NCBI GenBank assembly: GCA_965246875.1
Contig: CBDFFU010000011.1
Span: 1-16,061 of the forward strand
Reading direction: 5' to 3'
From: DASWYT01 sp965246875
Lineage (GTDB): Bacteria > Pseudomonadota > Alphaproteobacteria > Micavibrionales > SZUA-601
Length of the DNA: 16,061 bases
The notes beneath the pieces were generated by a model. That model saw nothing but the letters and a program-made list of their open reading frames with translations, did no database searches and was not told where the DNA came from. Each line of letters begins with the position of its first letter. The first letter of the stretch is position 1. Of this stretch, positions 1 through 7,845 are shown one piece after another. Both the position numbers and the translations under genes were made by a program.

Positions 1-699
1 CAGGATAAAATCGATGCGATTTTCGAGAAATTCATCCAGGGTGACAATTCCATTAACCGGCATTACGGCGGTACAGGATTAGGGTTGGCCATCACCAAAA
101 ATTTGCTTGAGGCCATGAACGGGACTGTCAATGTCACGAGTGTCCCAGGCGAAGGATCTGCTTTTACCTTAAGTGTGCCACTGACATGCATCAATTCTGC
201 AGATGATTACCCGCTTGATTCACCTATGGAGATTAATTTGAACAAGCCAATCCCTGTTGATTATCAAACCCCGGGCCAACGTCATGGGCCACGCGTTTTA
301 CTGGTCGAAGATTATCCAGCCAATGTCCTTGTAGCGACGATGTATCTGGAGGAATTCGGTTATTTGTATGATGTTGCGTATAACGGCACCGAAGCTGTCG
401 AAAAAGCCACAGCCACACGGTATGACGCCATTATCATGGATGTGCAAATGCCTGGCATGAACGGGTTTCAAGCGACCCAGGCCATCCGCGCCCATGCCAA
501 TGAAAATGGTTTGCCGCCAGTGCCCATTATTGGCATGACAGCTCATGCTTTAGCGGGTGACCGCGAGCGTTGCCTGGAAGCAGGGATGGATGATTATATT
601 AGCAAGCCGTTTAATCCAAATGATTTACAGCAAAAACTCGCACAAGCTGTTGATAACAGAATTAACTACGAGCTGAATTTAAAATCATCCCTTGAATAG
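1..699 (+). CDS. Hybrid sensor histidine kinase, C-terminal part (ATPase end plus receiver domain)
   Basis: The reading frame is open from base 1, so the gene starts left of the window; 232 codons are visible, ending in TAG. Visible residues 7-11 (IFEKF) and 23-31 (GGTGLGLAI) are the F box and G2 ATP-lid box of a HATPase_c kinase domain. A linker of about 40 residues leads to a receiver domain at about residues 97-220. It has the acidic pair E103-D104 (VEDYPAN), the phospho-acceptor D147 (IIMDVQMPGMNG), T180 (GMTAHA) and K202 (SKPF), so every residue needed for phosphotransfer is present. The protein would autophosphorylate on a histidine lost to the left and pass phosphate to its own receiver; a separate Hpt protein or response regulator would be the next step (family knowledge). 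The signal sensed cannot be told because the sensor part is missing. No partner regulator lies downstream. Confidence 0.93.
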   Translation, partial: QDKIDAIFEKFIQGDNSINRHYGGTGLGLAITKNLLEAMNGTVNVTSVPGEGSAFTLSVPLTCINSADDYPLDSPMEINLNKPIPVDYQTPGQRHGPRVLLVEDYPANVLVATMYLEEFGYLYDVAYNGTEAVEKATATRYDAIIMDVQMPGMNGFQATQAIRAHANENGLPPVPIIGMTAHALAGDRERCLEAGMDDYISKPFNPNDLQQKLAQAVDNRINYELNLKSSLE

Positions 700-758
700 C
701 ATGTCGACTGCTTTCCTGAAAACTGCTAATTTTTGCGTCAGTACTAAGAAGTTGTTAC

Positions 759-1478
759 ATGTTACAATTGGGATTGGGGCTTATCGGTATTGGCAGGCCT
801 TGGGGCAATAAACAAACGATTCCAGCAGAAGACGCATCAATAGCCCTTATTCATGGTGCGATTGAACAGGGCATCACATTTTTCGATACAGCACCAGCGT
901 ATGGCGAAAGTGAAGAAATTCTGGGCAAGCCCTTGCGCGGTTTGTCATCGGCATAACGTTCAAATCTAATGGTCGCGACAAAGTTTGGCGAATATTGAGA
1001 TGCTGAAACGGCTTCGGGTTATGCCGCACATGATCTCGAGACAATGAAGCGAGGGCTTGATAATAGTCTAACGCATCTGGGCCAAATTGATTTGTTGCAA
1101 CTTCACAAGCCGTCAATCCGTTTTTTACAAAGCGATGATTTCCCGGCGATTGCCGATTACGCCAGAGCAAATAACATCACGCGAATCGGGATCAGTTTTA
1201 GCGATGTGCCAACGGCGGACTATGCCTTGGAAAATAACAAATTTGCATCATTCCAGTTTCCATTTAACGCTGATAATACCAGTTATGGACAGGTTATTGC
1301 GGCATTACAGGCAGACAAGGCTGACACGTTGACCATCATCAACCGGCCTTTTTCAACCGGGAAGAAAATTGAAGAAGGCTTTGTTTTTGTGAAGAACTAT
1401 CTTGCCGACGGTATTGTTCTCACTGGCACAACCTCGTGAGATCATCTAAAGAATAACATTCAGAACTTTTATCTTTAG
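759..1478 (+). pseudogene. Aldo/keto reductase relic with three in-frame stop codons
   Basis: One frame reads through 239 codons as a compact aldo/keto reductase but is broken by TAA at 954-956, TGA at 996-998 and TGA at 1437-1439; the next stop, TAG at 1476-1478, looks like the original end. No frameshift is seen. The family's catalytic tetrad is recognisable across the breaks: Asp and Tyr in FFDTAPAYGESEEILG, Lys in MVATKFGEY and His in LLQLHKPS. The C-terminal block GIVLTGTTS is followed after the last stop by DHLKNNIQ, the usual helix after the NADPH phosphate-binding segment. An intact protein would be an NADPH-dependent carbonyl reductase. TGA cannot be read as sense here, since the photolyase and pentapeptide genes end in TGA. 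The ATG at 759 has only a weak ribosome site. A sequencing fault is unlikely with three independent substitutions. Confidence 0.85.
1446..1478. terminator. Weak AT-rich inverted repeat between convergent genes
   Basis: CTAAAGA at 1446-1452 pairs with TCTTTAG at 1472-1478 and the stem can extend with a one-base bulge. It lies between the end of the aldo/keto reductase relic and the convergent solute-binding protein gene. There is no GC-rich stem, so it is at best a weak bidirectional terminator. Confidence 0.25.
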
Positions 1479-1488
1479 AGCGACATTT

Positions 1489-2376
1489 TTATGGTGCCTG
1501 CTGATAAGCGTGACTTGGCAAATACAATAAATCATCTGTGCCCGATTGACCAATCACATGATACTGATGCAACAACCGTTGGGTGATCATGCGGTTCTGC
1601 AGATCGTCGATGCCGTAATCCATCAAACGCTGCATCTTTGTATCGCCCAGCTTGACCGGAAATGCGCCGGGGACGACGCCAACCGGGTGTGTTGACGTCT
1701 TGCGCAAAACATTTGGATTTTTCCGGTTGTAATCGCTGAAGGCGCCGGGTTCTTGAAACACGACATCCGCTTTTTTATCGGCGACGTTTAAAAATAATGT
1801 TGTGAGACCTTGAATGCCGGTGATCTCCAGCAATTTGGCTTTGGGAAAACTGGTGCGCGCCAGAATGCTGGTAAACTCACCTTCCATCGTCGACAAGGTA
1901 ATCGCCGGATTGTTGATTTGATCTGTGCCTGTATCAAAGCGCGTGTCAGCCTGCCGGACATAGGCATAGAACGGAAAATAAAACACCGGCTTGGAAAAAT
2001 TCATGTTCACGGCGCGGGCGGGTATCGCCGCAATGGTCGCGCAAAACGCATCGATCCGGTTGCTTTCCAGGGCAGCCGGAATGTCGGTCATTACCACTTC
2101 GGCGGTCCAGTCGATTTTCAAATTAAAGGCACGGCCTAATTCCTGCATATAATCCACCAGTAAACCGGACATGGCACCGCTATTGGGGTCTTTTTCCAAG
2201 TAAGGCGGCCAGATGGTGTAACCGCAGCGCAGTGTCTTGGTTTTCATGACTTGGTCATAAGCGGAGGCCGTTGATGTCATAGCCGCTGGGACAGACGGTT
2301 GATGCATCGCTCCGACCGCATAGGCCACAAGGGCCGCAACACAAGCGGCGGTAATGATAACGCTGACAGATTTCAT
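1489..2376 (-). CDS. Periplasmic family-3 solute-binding protein (amino-acid type)
   Basis: Encodes 295 residues from the ATG at 2376, preceded by GAGGG at 5-base spacing. An ATG 20 codons upstream is open but would put a charged stretch before the signal peptide, so it was not chosen. Residues 1-23 form a Sec signal peptide (short positive start, then VIITAACVAALVAYAV). The mature part from about residue 48 follows the SBP_bac_3 fold: LRCGYTIWPPYL, then GLLVDYMQELGRAFNLKIDW, then the substrate-loop region around CATIAAIPARAVNMNFSKP. The family binds polar amino acids or related small acids in the periplasm and hands them to an ABC permease, or serves as the sensor part of signalling proteins. 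No permease or ATPase gene is adjacent, so it is an orphan here and the ligand is unknown. C51 and C112 could form a disulphide. Confidence 0.87.
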   Translation of the reverse strand: MKSVSVIITAACVAALVAYAVGAMHQPSVPAAMTSTASAYDQVMKTKTLRCGYTIWPPYLEKDPNSGAMSGLLVDYMQELGRAFNLKIDWTAEVVMTDIPAALESNRIDAFCATIAAIPARAVNMNFSKPVFYFPFYAYVRQADTRFDTGTDQINNPAITLSTMEGEFTSILARTSFPKAKLLEITGIQGLTTLFLNVADKKADVVFQEPGAFSDYNRKNPNVLRKTSTHPVGVVPGAFPVKLGDTKMQRLMDYGIDDLQNRMITQRLLHQYHVIGQSGTDDLLYLPSHAYQQAP

Positions 2377-2473
2377 GTGACCCTCATGAATAGAGCTAAG
2401 CTGCCAATAGTTTAAATCACCTGGCGCATCTGTCACGGGTTAAATTATGAAATAAGCCATTGCCCCTTTAAAA

Positions 2474-2515
2474 GCCCAGAATCATAAAACAAATCTCTTC
2501 CTTTTGCCCAGAATC
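2474..2515. repeat. Short direct repeat upstream of the CBS gene
   Basis: GCCCAGAATC occurs at 2474-2483 and again at 2506-2515, a period of 32 bases or about three helical turns, in the gap between the divergent solute-binding protein and CBS genes. The placement would suit a pair of operator half-sites, but a 10-base repeat can occur by chance and no regulator is identified. Confidence 0.3.
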
Positions 2516-2569
2516 TGCTAGATTGGCTGTGTCAGTCGACACCAATGTCGCCTTAGAGGAGAAAAAACG

Positions 2570-3010
2570 ATGCAAATCAAGACCATCATGACCAACGATC
2601 CGACCTGGTTGCCTGCGACCGCTACGATTCAAGAGGCTGCCCAGAAAATGCAGCAGCTGGATTGCGGCTTTATTCCGGTTGGCGATAGCCAAAAATTGAT
2701 CGGTATTGTCACCGACCGTGATATTGCGTGTCGCGCCGTCGCTCAGGGCAAAGGCCCGACCACGACCTTGCAGGACGTGATGACCACCAAAGTCCTGTAT
2801 TGCTGTGAAACCGACACGGTCGATACCGTTGCGCAGAACATGCAGGATCAGCAAGTCCGCCGTCTGGTGGTATTGAACAACAAAACAGACAAAAAACTGG
2901 TTGGCATTGTTGCCGTTGGTGATTTGGTGACCAAAGCGCAAGACACCACGAACAGCCAGTTGATCAAGGGCGTGTCCCAATGCGACCAGAACAAAGCCAA
3001 AGCCGCTTAA
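2570..3010 (+). CDS. Small protein with two CBS domains
   Basis: Encodes 146 residues; the ATG follows an excellent ribosome site (AGAGGAG, about 7 bases ahead). It is built of two CBS domains: about residues 3-58, closing with GIVTDRDI (45-52), and about 68-124, closing with GIVAVGDL (112-119). The tail of about 20 residues is polar and lysine-rich. Stand-alone CBS pairs fold as a Bateman module, usually a dimer, that binds adenine nucleotides such as AMP, ATP or NAD derivatives and tunes a partner or reports energy state (family knowledge). The partner here is unknown. The TDRD segment in the first domain is the usual nucleotide ribose-contact position. It has its own terminator 22 bases after the stop, so it is probably monocistronic. 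Cytoplasmic: no signal or membrane segment. Confidence 0.92.
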   Translation: MQIKTIMTNDPTWLPATATIQEAAQKMQQLDCGFIPVGDSQKLIGIVTDRDIACRAVAQGKGPTTTLQDVMTTKVLYCCETDTVDTVAQNMQDQQVRRLVVLNNKTDKKLVGIVAVGDLVTKAQDTTNSQLIKGVSQCDQNKAKAA

Positions 3011-3031
3011 GCTGTTGCGTTTGACTTTTTG

Positions 3032-3066
3032 AAAAAGCCGTGGCGTTTTGACGCGACGGCTTTTTT
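3032..3066 (+). terminator. Intrinsic terminator after the CBS gene
   Basis: AAAAAGCCGT at 3032-3041 pairs with ACGGC at 3056-3060 followed by six T (3061-3066); an inner GCG/CGC pair extends the stem around a TTTTGA loop. The GC-rich stem with a U-tract on the plus strand is a textbook rho-independent terminator for the CBS gene. Confidence 0.88.
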
Positions 3067-3082
3067 GTTTCATAAATAACGT

Positions 3083-4228
3083 ATGACACACGCCGACTTT
3101 CTCATTAAAACCAATCTGGTTACTGCCAAACATGTGATCGCTGATGCTTATATTGGTGTGAGAGATGGGGTAATTACGCACGCCGGGCCGTTGGCGTTTG
3201 ATGCTTTAAAAGGGTTGGATGACCCAGATATTATCACGCGTCCGGATTTAACGGTGTTGCCGGGGCTGATTGATTTACAGGTCAATGGCGGCGGCGGCAT
3301 TCTGTTCAGTGATGCTACGACGATTGCGGAGCTGCACACCATCATCAACGCCCATCGTGCGTATGGCACAACAGGCATTCTGGCCACTTTGCTGACCGAT
3401 GCACCGGAACAGATCGAACAGCAAATCGCCTTTATTGCGTCGGCGATTGCTACCGATCCCCTTTGCCAGCGGCATTTGTTAGGCATCCATCTGGAAGGGC
3501 CATTTTTTAATGTGGAACGCCGCGGCACGCATCCGCTGCAATTTATCATGCCGCCCGATACCGCGTGGATGGAACGCTGGGTGAATGCTGCGAATGGGTG
3601 TCTTAAAATCGTGACACTGGCGCCGGAATTGCCAAGGGCGTTGGACGTGATCCGTTTGCTTACAGACCGTGGCGTGTGTGCATCGTTAGGGCATAGCGAG
3701 GCGACCTATGAAGAAGCCAGCCGGGCAACTGAAGCTGGCGCGCGCATGGGAACCCATCTCTATAATGCCATGTCGCAACTGCAAGGCCGCGCGCCGGGGC
3801 TGGTGGGTGCATTGCTGGATTGGGATGTCGATGTCGGCCTGATCAATGACGGGCATCATGTGCATGACGCCAGTTTGAAAAACGCCTTGCGCGTTAAAAC
3901 ATACAGCCGTAGTTTTTTCGTGTCCGACGCCATGCATGTGCTGGGGTTGGCCGCCGACAGTGTGATTGACTATCGTGGCGAAACGATTTATGCGAAGGAC
4001 GGCGCCTGTGTGAATGCCCGCGGCAAGTTCGCCGGTAGCGCGTCGCCATTACTGACCGCCCTGCAACGTGGTGTAACGCATTTGGACATGGATATTTGCA
4101 ACGCCTGGCGGATGTGCTGTGACAATCCGGCAAAGATATTGAACCTGCCGGAACATAGCCAGTTAAAGGTGGGTGACCCGGCTGATTTTATCGTGCTGGA
4201 TGCAGACTTAAAGTTGGTGCAGTTATAG
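3083..4228 (+). CDS. nagA: N-acetylglucosamine-6-phosphate deacetylase
   Basis: Encodes 381 residues, the same length as E. coli NagA (382). It removes acetate from GlcNAc-6-phosphate to give glucosamine-6-phosphate in amino-sugar use and cell-wall recycling (EC 3.5.1.25), in the cytoplasm. The amidohydrolase signatures are present in order: PGLIDLQVNGGGG (60-72), metal ligand E138 in GIHLEGPFF, H204 in SLGHSEATYEEA, H225 in GTHLYNAMS, H259 in INDGHHVH, and the catalytic base D282 in FFVSDAM. The QVNG form rather than HxH in the first motif matches the single-metal E. coli type. The C-terminal NPAKILNL and GDPADFIVLD are typical. The ATG lacks a clear ribosome site and lies only 17 bases after a terminator. 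No nagB or sugar-transport gene is next to it. Its stop overlaps the convergent gene by 6 bases. Confidence 0.95.
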   Translation: MTHADFLIKTNLVTAKHVIADAYIGVRDGVITHAGPLAFDALKGLDDPDIITRPDLTVLPGLIDLQVNGGGGILFSDATTIAELHTIINAHRAYGTTGILATLLTDAPEQIEQQIAFIASAIATDPLCQRHLLGIHLEGPFFNVERRGTHPLQFIMPPDTAWMERWVNAANGCLKIVTLAPELPRALDVIRLLTDRGVCASLGHSEATYEEASRATEAGARMGTHLYNAMSQLQGRAPGLVGALLDWDVDVGLINDGHHVHDASLKNALRVKTYSRSFFVSDAMHVLGLAADSVIDYRGETIYAKDGACVNARGKFAGSASPLLTALQRGVTHLDMDICNAWRMCCDNPAKILNLPEHSQLKVGDPADFIVLDADLKLVQL

Positions 4229-4852
4229 GCAGCGTTGAATGCGGCTGTTAGCGTAGGGTGTCAAAACTTTATAGCCGTTGCGTATGCTGACCGTACCCAC
4301 TTCAACGCTCAATGGCTGAAAACTGCCTTTGATTGTGATGTTATTCATGCTGTTACGATACTGCGCCAATTGCGTTGGTGTTGCCCGATTAAACGGCAAG
4401 CCCTGTTCAAATTCGGCCAGAACTTCGCCATTTGATCCAACACCGGCGTAAGTCGTACCACTTTCTTTATACATGCAATGTTCTGTACGTGACGCATCTG
4501 TGACCTTGATATCAAGTGGCACAGCGACACGGGTTTGGCCATCCGATTCGTTATAAAGATTGACCGGGTTGCCCACGCCACGGCTTTGGCCTGTGCTGGC
4601 TTCGATCCGCATCGTGTTTTGGTCGGCATAACCGGTAACGGCGTTAATGTAAGTATAACGTGTTTCATTGCCAATGACTTTTTCGCCATACAATTTCACC
4701 GACGAAAAATCGTTTGCAAAGTTTGCGTACTGAAAAGATATTCGCGTATCAATTGATCCTTGCGGCTCCGGCGTGGTTACACATTGCGGCAATAAAGCCA
4801 GGCTGGTGAACAAGCCAAGCTGTTATACGAATGTTTTAGTCGGCAATTTCAT
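4223..4852 (-). pseudogene. Exported protein of unknown family with a stop codon inside its signal peptide
   Basis: A start with a good ribosome site (GAGGA upstream of ATG at 4850-4852) opens as MKLPTKTFV, then meets TAA at 4823-4825. The same frame then runs open as QLGLFTSLALLPQC and on to 4223. Joined, residues 1-24 form a convincing signal peptide: two lysines, a hydrophobic stretch, and a cysteine that could be a lipoprotein site although LPQC is a poor lipobox. The surviving open stretch is 196 codons from a TTG at 4813. The body is rich in beta-type sequence, with two more cysteines (EHCMYK and IQRC at the end). I recognise no family. It is either newly inactivated by a single CAA-to-TAA change, or re-initiates at the TTG only 10 bases after the stop and makes a protein with a shortened signal. 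It ends 6 bases inside nagA, tail to tail. Confidence 0.65.
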
Positions 4853-4907
4853 GACTTCATTTCCTCAAAAAACTGCGTATTTATCATAATCAAAAAAATT
4901 AACAGGA

Positions 4908-4921
4908 ATCGCTGCAGCGAT
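4908..4921. promoter_or_regulatory. Perfect 14-bp palindrome in a divergent promoter region
   Basis: ATCGCTGCAGCGAT at 4908-4921 is a perfect palindrome in the gap between the leftward exported-protein gene and the rightward pentapeptide-repeat gene. Its size and place suit an operator for a dimeric regulator. Just to its right TGCGTTA and ATGCGTTATGC repeat a short motif. No regulator is encoded nearby, so the role is inferred. Confidence 0.4.
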
Positions 4922-5006
4922 GCGTTAAGATTTATGCGTTATGCTGTTGAGATCAAGTGACACGCATATTTAATTGCATAATAAAAAAGGCTATTGGTTT
5001 TTTATA

Positions 5007-6317
5007 TTGACGACAAAACCACCCGATCAGATTTTTGCCGGCCGGATCAACCAGGAAAAACTGGAAGAGCTGATCGTTCTGCATGAGCGATTTGTGCAGG
5101 GTGTGCGCGGCGGCAAACGGCTGGTTTTGCAATTCATGAATCTGTCCGGCCTGTCATTCCGCAAACGCAATTTGACCGACGGGATTTTTACCGGATCGGC
5201 CTTTATCCAGAGCGATCTGACCGGGGCGATTTTCGACCGGGCCAATTTATTCGGTTGTGATTTACGGTATGCCTTACTAGACGGCGCCAGTTTAAAGAAA
5301 GCCGATCTGCGCGGGGTTTGCGCCCGCGGCGCACGGCTGAATGGGGCCGATATGCTCCAGGCCGATTTGCGCGAAGGGCAAATTCTCGTCAGTGAATTGT
5401 CGCGTGAGTTGCAAGCCCTGTATGTCGAGGTTGAAGCACCGAATAATCATAGTACCGATCTCTCGAACGCCAAATTATCAAAGAAAACACTGAGCGATGT
5501 GAAGACGGCCGCCGCTGATTTTCGTGAAACTGAAATGCAGTCAGTCCGGTTGCGCAATGCCAATGCCCGTGGTGCCAATTTTGAAGGTGCCAACATGGAG
5601 AATATTGACCTGTCAGGTGCTGATATGACCGGCGTCAATCTTGATAACGCCAATATGCTGGGCGCGGTGGTCGAACAAACGAATTTCAATGGTGCCTCTT
5701 TGTTAGGCGCGATTTACGACAAGCATCTTAAGAAACTGAACAACCTCGACAGCTCATTGGATTTATTGCTGCAAAGCCACATGCGGTGGGTCGCCACTGC
5801 CGGACGCGAGGGGGAGGCTTTAGATCTTTCCAGCTATGACATGCGCAGCGCCAGCGCGTTGATGCATCAGGCGCGATTAACCGCTGTCAAAGCCAATCAC
5901 ACGGTCTTTTTTGGCATGAATTTGGGCAAAATCGAACTGCAGCATTGCACCATGCAAGAAGCCGATTTTCGCAATTGCGCACTGCAGGGTGCCGACTTCC
6001 GTGGGTCTGATCTGACCAAGGCCAAATTCACCAAAGCCAATCTGGAAAAAGCCGATTTCAAACCGCTGTTGTTGAATGACGTGCGCAAACCCGTCAATTT
6101 ACGCGATGCCAATTTTCGTTATTGCGACTTGCGTGGGGCAAATTTTCAGTATGCCGACTTGACCGGCGCCGATCTGTCTTTTGCTTTGATTGACGGTGCA
6201 GATTTTCGGCATGCCCTGCTTGAGAGTGTTAAACTGGATGGCAATTCGTTCAACGATGCCTTGATCTCCCCACCCCCATTACCACCGGAATTAACGGTCG
6301 AAACTCCCGTTACCTGA
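5007..6317 (+). CDS. Pentapeptide-repeat protein, duplicated architecture
   Basis: 436 residues from a TTG at 5007 (MTTKPPDQIFAGRIN). The frame is open back to a TTG at 4974, but that extension (KKGYWFFIL) looks non-coding; neither start has a clear ribosome site, and the first ATG lies inside the repeat, so the start is uncertain. Numbering from 4974, A(D/N)LxX-type pentapeptides fill residues about 50-137, 180-247 and 304-430. Such runs fold as a right-handed four-sided beta-helix. Two stretches before repeat blocks resemble each other: 33-60 (LIVLHERF..G..GGKRLVLQFMNL) and 264-291 (LLLQSHMRWVATAGREGEAL), matching the HxxW-G-G cap common in this family. There is no signal peptide or membrane segment. 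Functions in the family range from gyrase protection to scaffolding; none can be assigned here. Confidence 0.85.
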   Translation: MTTKPPDQIFAGRINQEKLEELIVLHERFVQGVRGGKRLVLQFMNLSGLSFRKRNLTDGIFTGSAFIQSDLTGAIFDRANLFGCDLRYALLDGASLKKADLRGVCARGARLNGADMLQADLREGQILVSELSRELQALYVEVEAPNNHSTDLSNAKLSKKTLSDVKTAAADFRETEMQSVRLRNANARGANFEGANMENIDLSGADMTGVNLDNANMLGAVVEQTNFNGASLLGAIYDKHLKKLNNLDSSLDLLLQSHMRWVATAGREGEALDLSSYDMRSASALMHQARLTAVKANHTVFFGMNLGKIELQHCTMQEADFRNCALQGADFRGSDLTKAKFTKANLEKADFKPLLLNDVRKPVNLRDANFRYCDLRGANFQYADLTGADLSFALIDGADFRHALLESVKLDGNSFNDALISPPPLPPELTVETPVT

Positions 6318-6384
6318 TCATGTTTGCCAATTGTTTTTTTGTGGGAAGTGGGCAACTATTGGTCCATAACAAGATCAGGATCCC

Positions 6385-7845
6385 ATGACACAATCCGCGA
6401 CACTCTATTGGCATCGGCACGATTTACGGCTGAGCGATAATCCCGCCCTGCACTACGCCGTTGAACAGGGCGCCGTACAACCGGTTTTTATTTATGACGA
6501 AACAAAATCCCCATGGGTTTATGGTGGGGCCAGCAAATGGTGGTTGCATCACAGCTTGGCCGCGTTACAGGCGGATTACAAAAAACTTGGTGTCACTTTG
6601 TTGTTATTGCGCGGGTCAGCAGACGCTGTAATTCCACAAACGGCAAAGGCCTTGCAGGCGACGCAAATTGTCTGGAATCGCCGTTATGAACCGCACGGCA
6701 TTGCCGAAGACAAGACATTGAAAGCCACATTGCAAGAGCTGAATTTTGCCGTGCATAGTTTCAACAGCCATCTGTTGATGGAACCCTGGGCGATTCAAAC
6801 GAAAAGCAAAACACCGTTTAAAGTCTTCACGCCGTTCTGGCGCGCCTTATCTGCTGCCAGCCCCCAGATTGATGCAATCATTGAGCGTCCAGATGCTGTC
6901 ACCGCACCAAAACATGCGATCAAAAGCGATCACTTGAGCGACTGGAACCTATTGCCAACCAAACCCAATTGGGCCAAATCCTTTGAACCGGAATGGCAAA
7001 TCGGCGAAGCGGCCGCTCAGAAAACTATGGCGGATTTTCTGGATGACAAAGCCGGTCACTATAAAACCGAACGTGATTTTCCAGCTATTGATGCAACATC
7101 CCAACTGTCGCCGCATTTAGCCTTTGGCGAGATCAGCCCGCGGCAAATTTGGTACGCTACACAGACCGCACAACAACAGCACAAAGTCGGCACCGCATTC
7201 CGCACCGATAGCGAAGCGTTTTTGCGGCAGATTGGCTGGCGCGATTTTGCCTATCATCTGCTCTATCATTATCCACACACGGTCACGGAGCCGCTCTATC
7301 CACAGTATAAAGAGTTTCCGTGGCTAACCGACACAGATGGCTTCACGGCCTGGACCAAAGGCCAAACTGGTTACCCCTTGGTCGATGCCGGAATGCGGCA
7401 AATGTGGCAGACGGGGTGGATGCACAACCGTGTCCGTTTAATCACCGCGTCATTTTTGATCAAAGATTTGGGCATTGCGTGGCAAGACGGTTCGCAGTGG
7501 TTTTGGGATACGTTGGTCGACGCTGATCTGGCGAATAACAGCATGGGCTGGCAATGGGTGGCCGGATGCGGCGCCGATGCCTCACCCTATTACCGCATTT
7601 TTAATCCCACTTTGCAAAGCGCAAAATTTGATCCCAAGGGTGACTACATTCGCCGCTTTGTGCCAGAGCTTGCCGCCCTGCCTGATAAATATATTCACAG
7701 CCCGTGGGATGCACCAACGGAAGTGCTGAAAGCCGCCGGAATTGTCTTAGGCAAAACCTATCCCAAACCCATCGTCGACCACAGCATGGCGCGCGACCGG
7801 GCGTTGGGATTGCTGAAAGAGTTTAAGGCGAAAAAAGCCTCATGA
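6385..7845 (+). CDS. phrB: Deoxyribodipyrimidine photolyase (class I CPD type)
   Basis: Encodes 486 residues, close to E. coli PhrB (472). It splits UV-made cyclobutane pyrimidine dimers using light and reduced FAD. The N-terminal alpha/beta photolyase domain (1-135, starting TLYWHRHDLRLSDNPAL) holds the antenna chromophore. The FAD domain spans about 230-460, with FLRQIGWRDFAYHLLYHYP (279-297), GYPLVDAGMRQMW, GWMHNRVRLITASFLIKDL and GWQWVAGCGADASPYYRIFNP. Aligned by eye to E. coli, the electron-transfer tryptophans W382, W359 and W306 correspond to W389, W366 and W313 here, so the photoreduction chain is complete. The bulk of the domain reads as a repair enzyme rather than a cryptochrome with an extended tail. 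ATG at 6385 has AGGA four to five bases ahead. It stands alone between a pentapeptide gene and fumC. Confidence 0.95.
   Translation: MTQSATLYWHRHDLRLSDNPALHYAVEQGAVQPVFIYDETKSPWVYGGASKWWLHHSLAALQADYKKLGVTLLLLRGSADAVIPQTAKALQATQIVWNRRYEPHGIAEDKTLKATLQELNFAVHSFNSHLLMEPWAIQTKSKTPFKVFTPFWRALSAASPQIDAIIERPDAVTAPKHAIKSDHLSDWNLLPTKPNWAKSFEPEWQIGEAAAQKTMADFLDDKAGHYKTERDFPAIDATSQLSPHLAFGEISPRQIWYATQTAQQQHKVGTAFRTDSEAFLRQIGWRDFAYHLLYHYPHTVTEPLYPQYKEFPWLTDTDGFTAWTKGQTGYPLVDAGMRQMWQTGWMHNRVRLITASFLIKDLGIAWQDGSQWFWDTLVDADLANNSMGWQWVAGCGADASPYYRIFNPTLQSAKFDPKGDYIRRFVPELAALPDKYIHSPWDAPTEVLKAAGIVLGKTYPKPIVDHSMARDRALGLLKEFKAKKAS

Noticed and set aside
700..758. Promoter or terminator in the gap after the kinase gene
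   Set aside because: No stem with a T-run and no convincing -35/-10 pair could be found in these 59 bases.
996..998. TGA read as tryptophan (alternative genetic code)
   Set aside because: The aldo/keto reductase TGA at 996 would suit Trp, but photolyase and the pentapeptide gene use TGA as stop at the expected end of their families, and the relic also carries TAA.
2468..3181. A 237-codon open frame on the minus strand over the CBS gene
   Set aside because: The CBS protein on the plus strand has a strong ribosome site, two recognisable domains and a terminator. The antisense frame runs through that terminator and into nagA and has no recognisable features.
6318..6384. Possible terminator between the pentapeptide and photolyase genes (TTTGCC with GGGCAA around a T-run)
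   Set aside because: The T-run lies in the loop rather than after the stem and the stem is only about five pairs, so it does not support termination.
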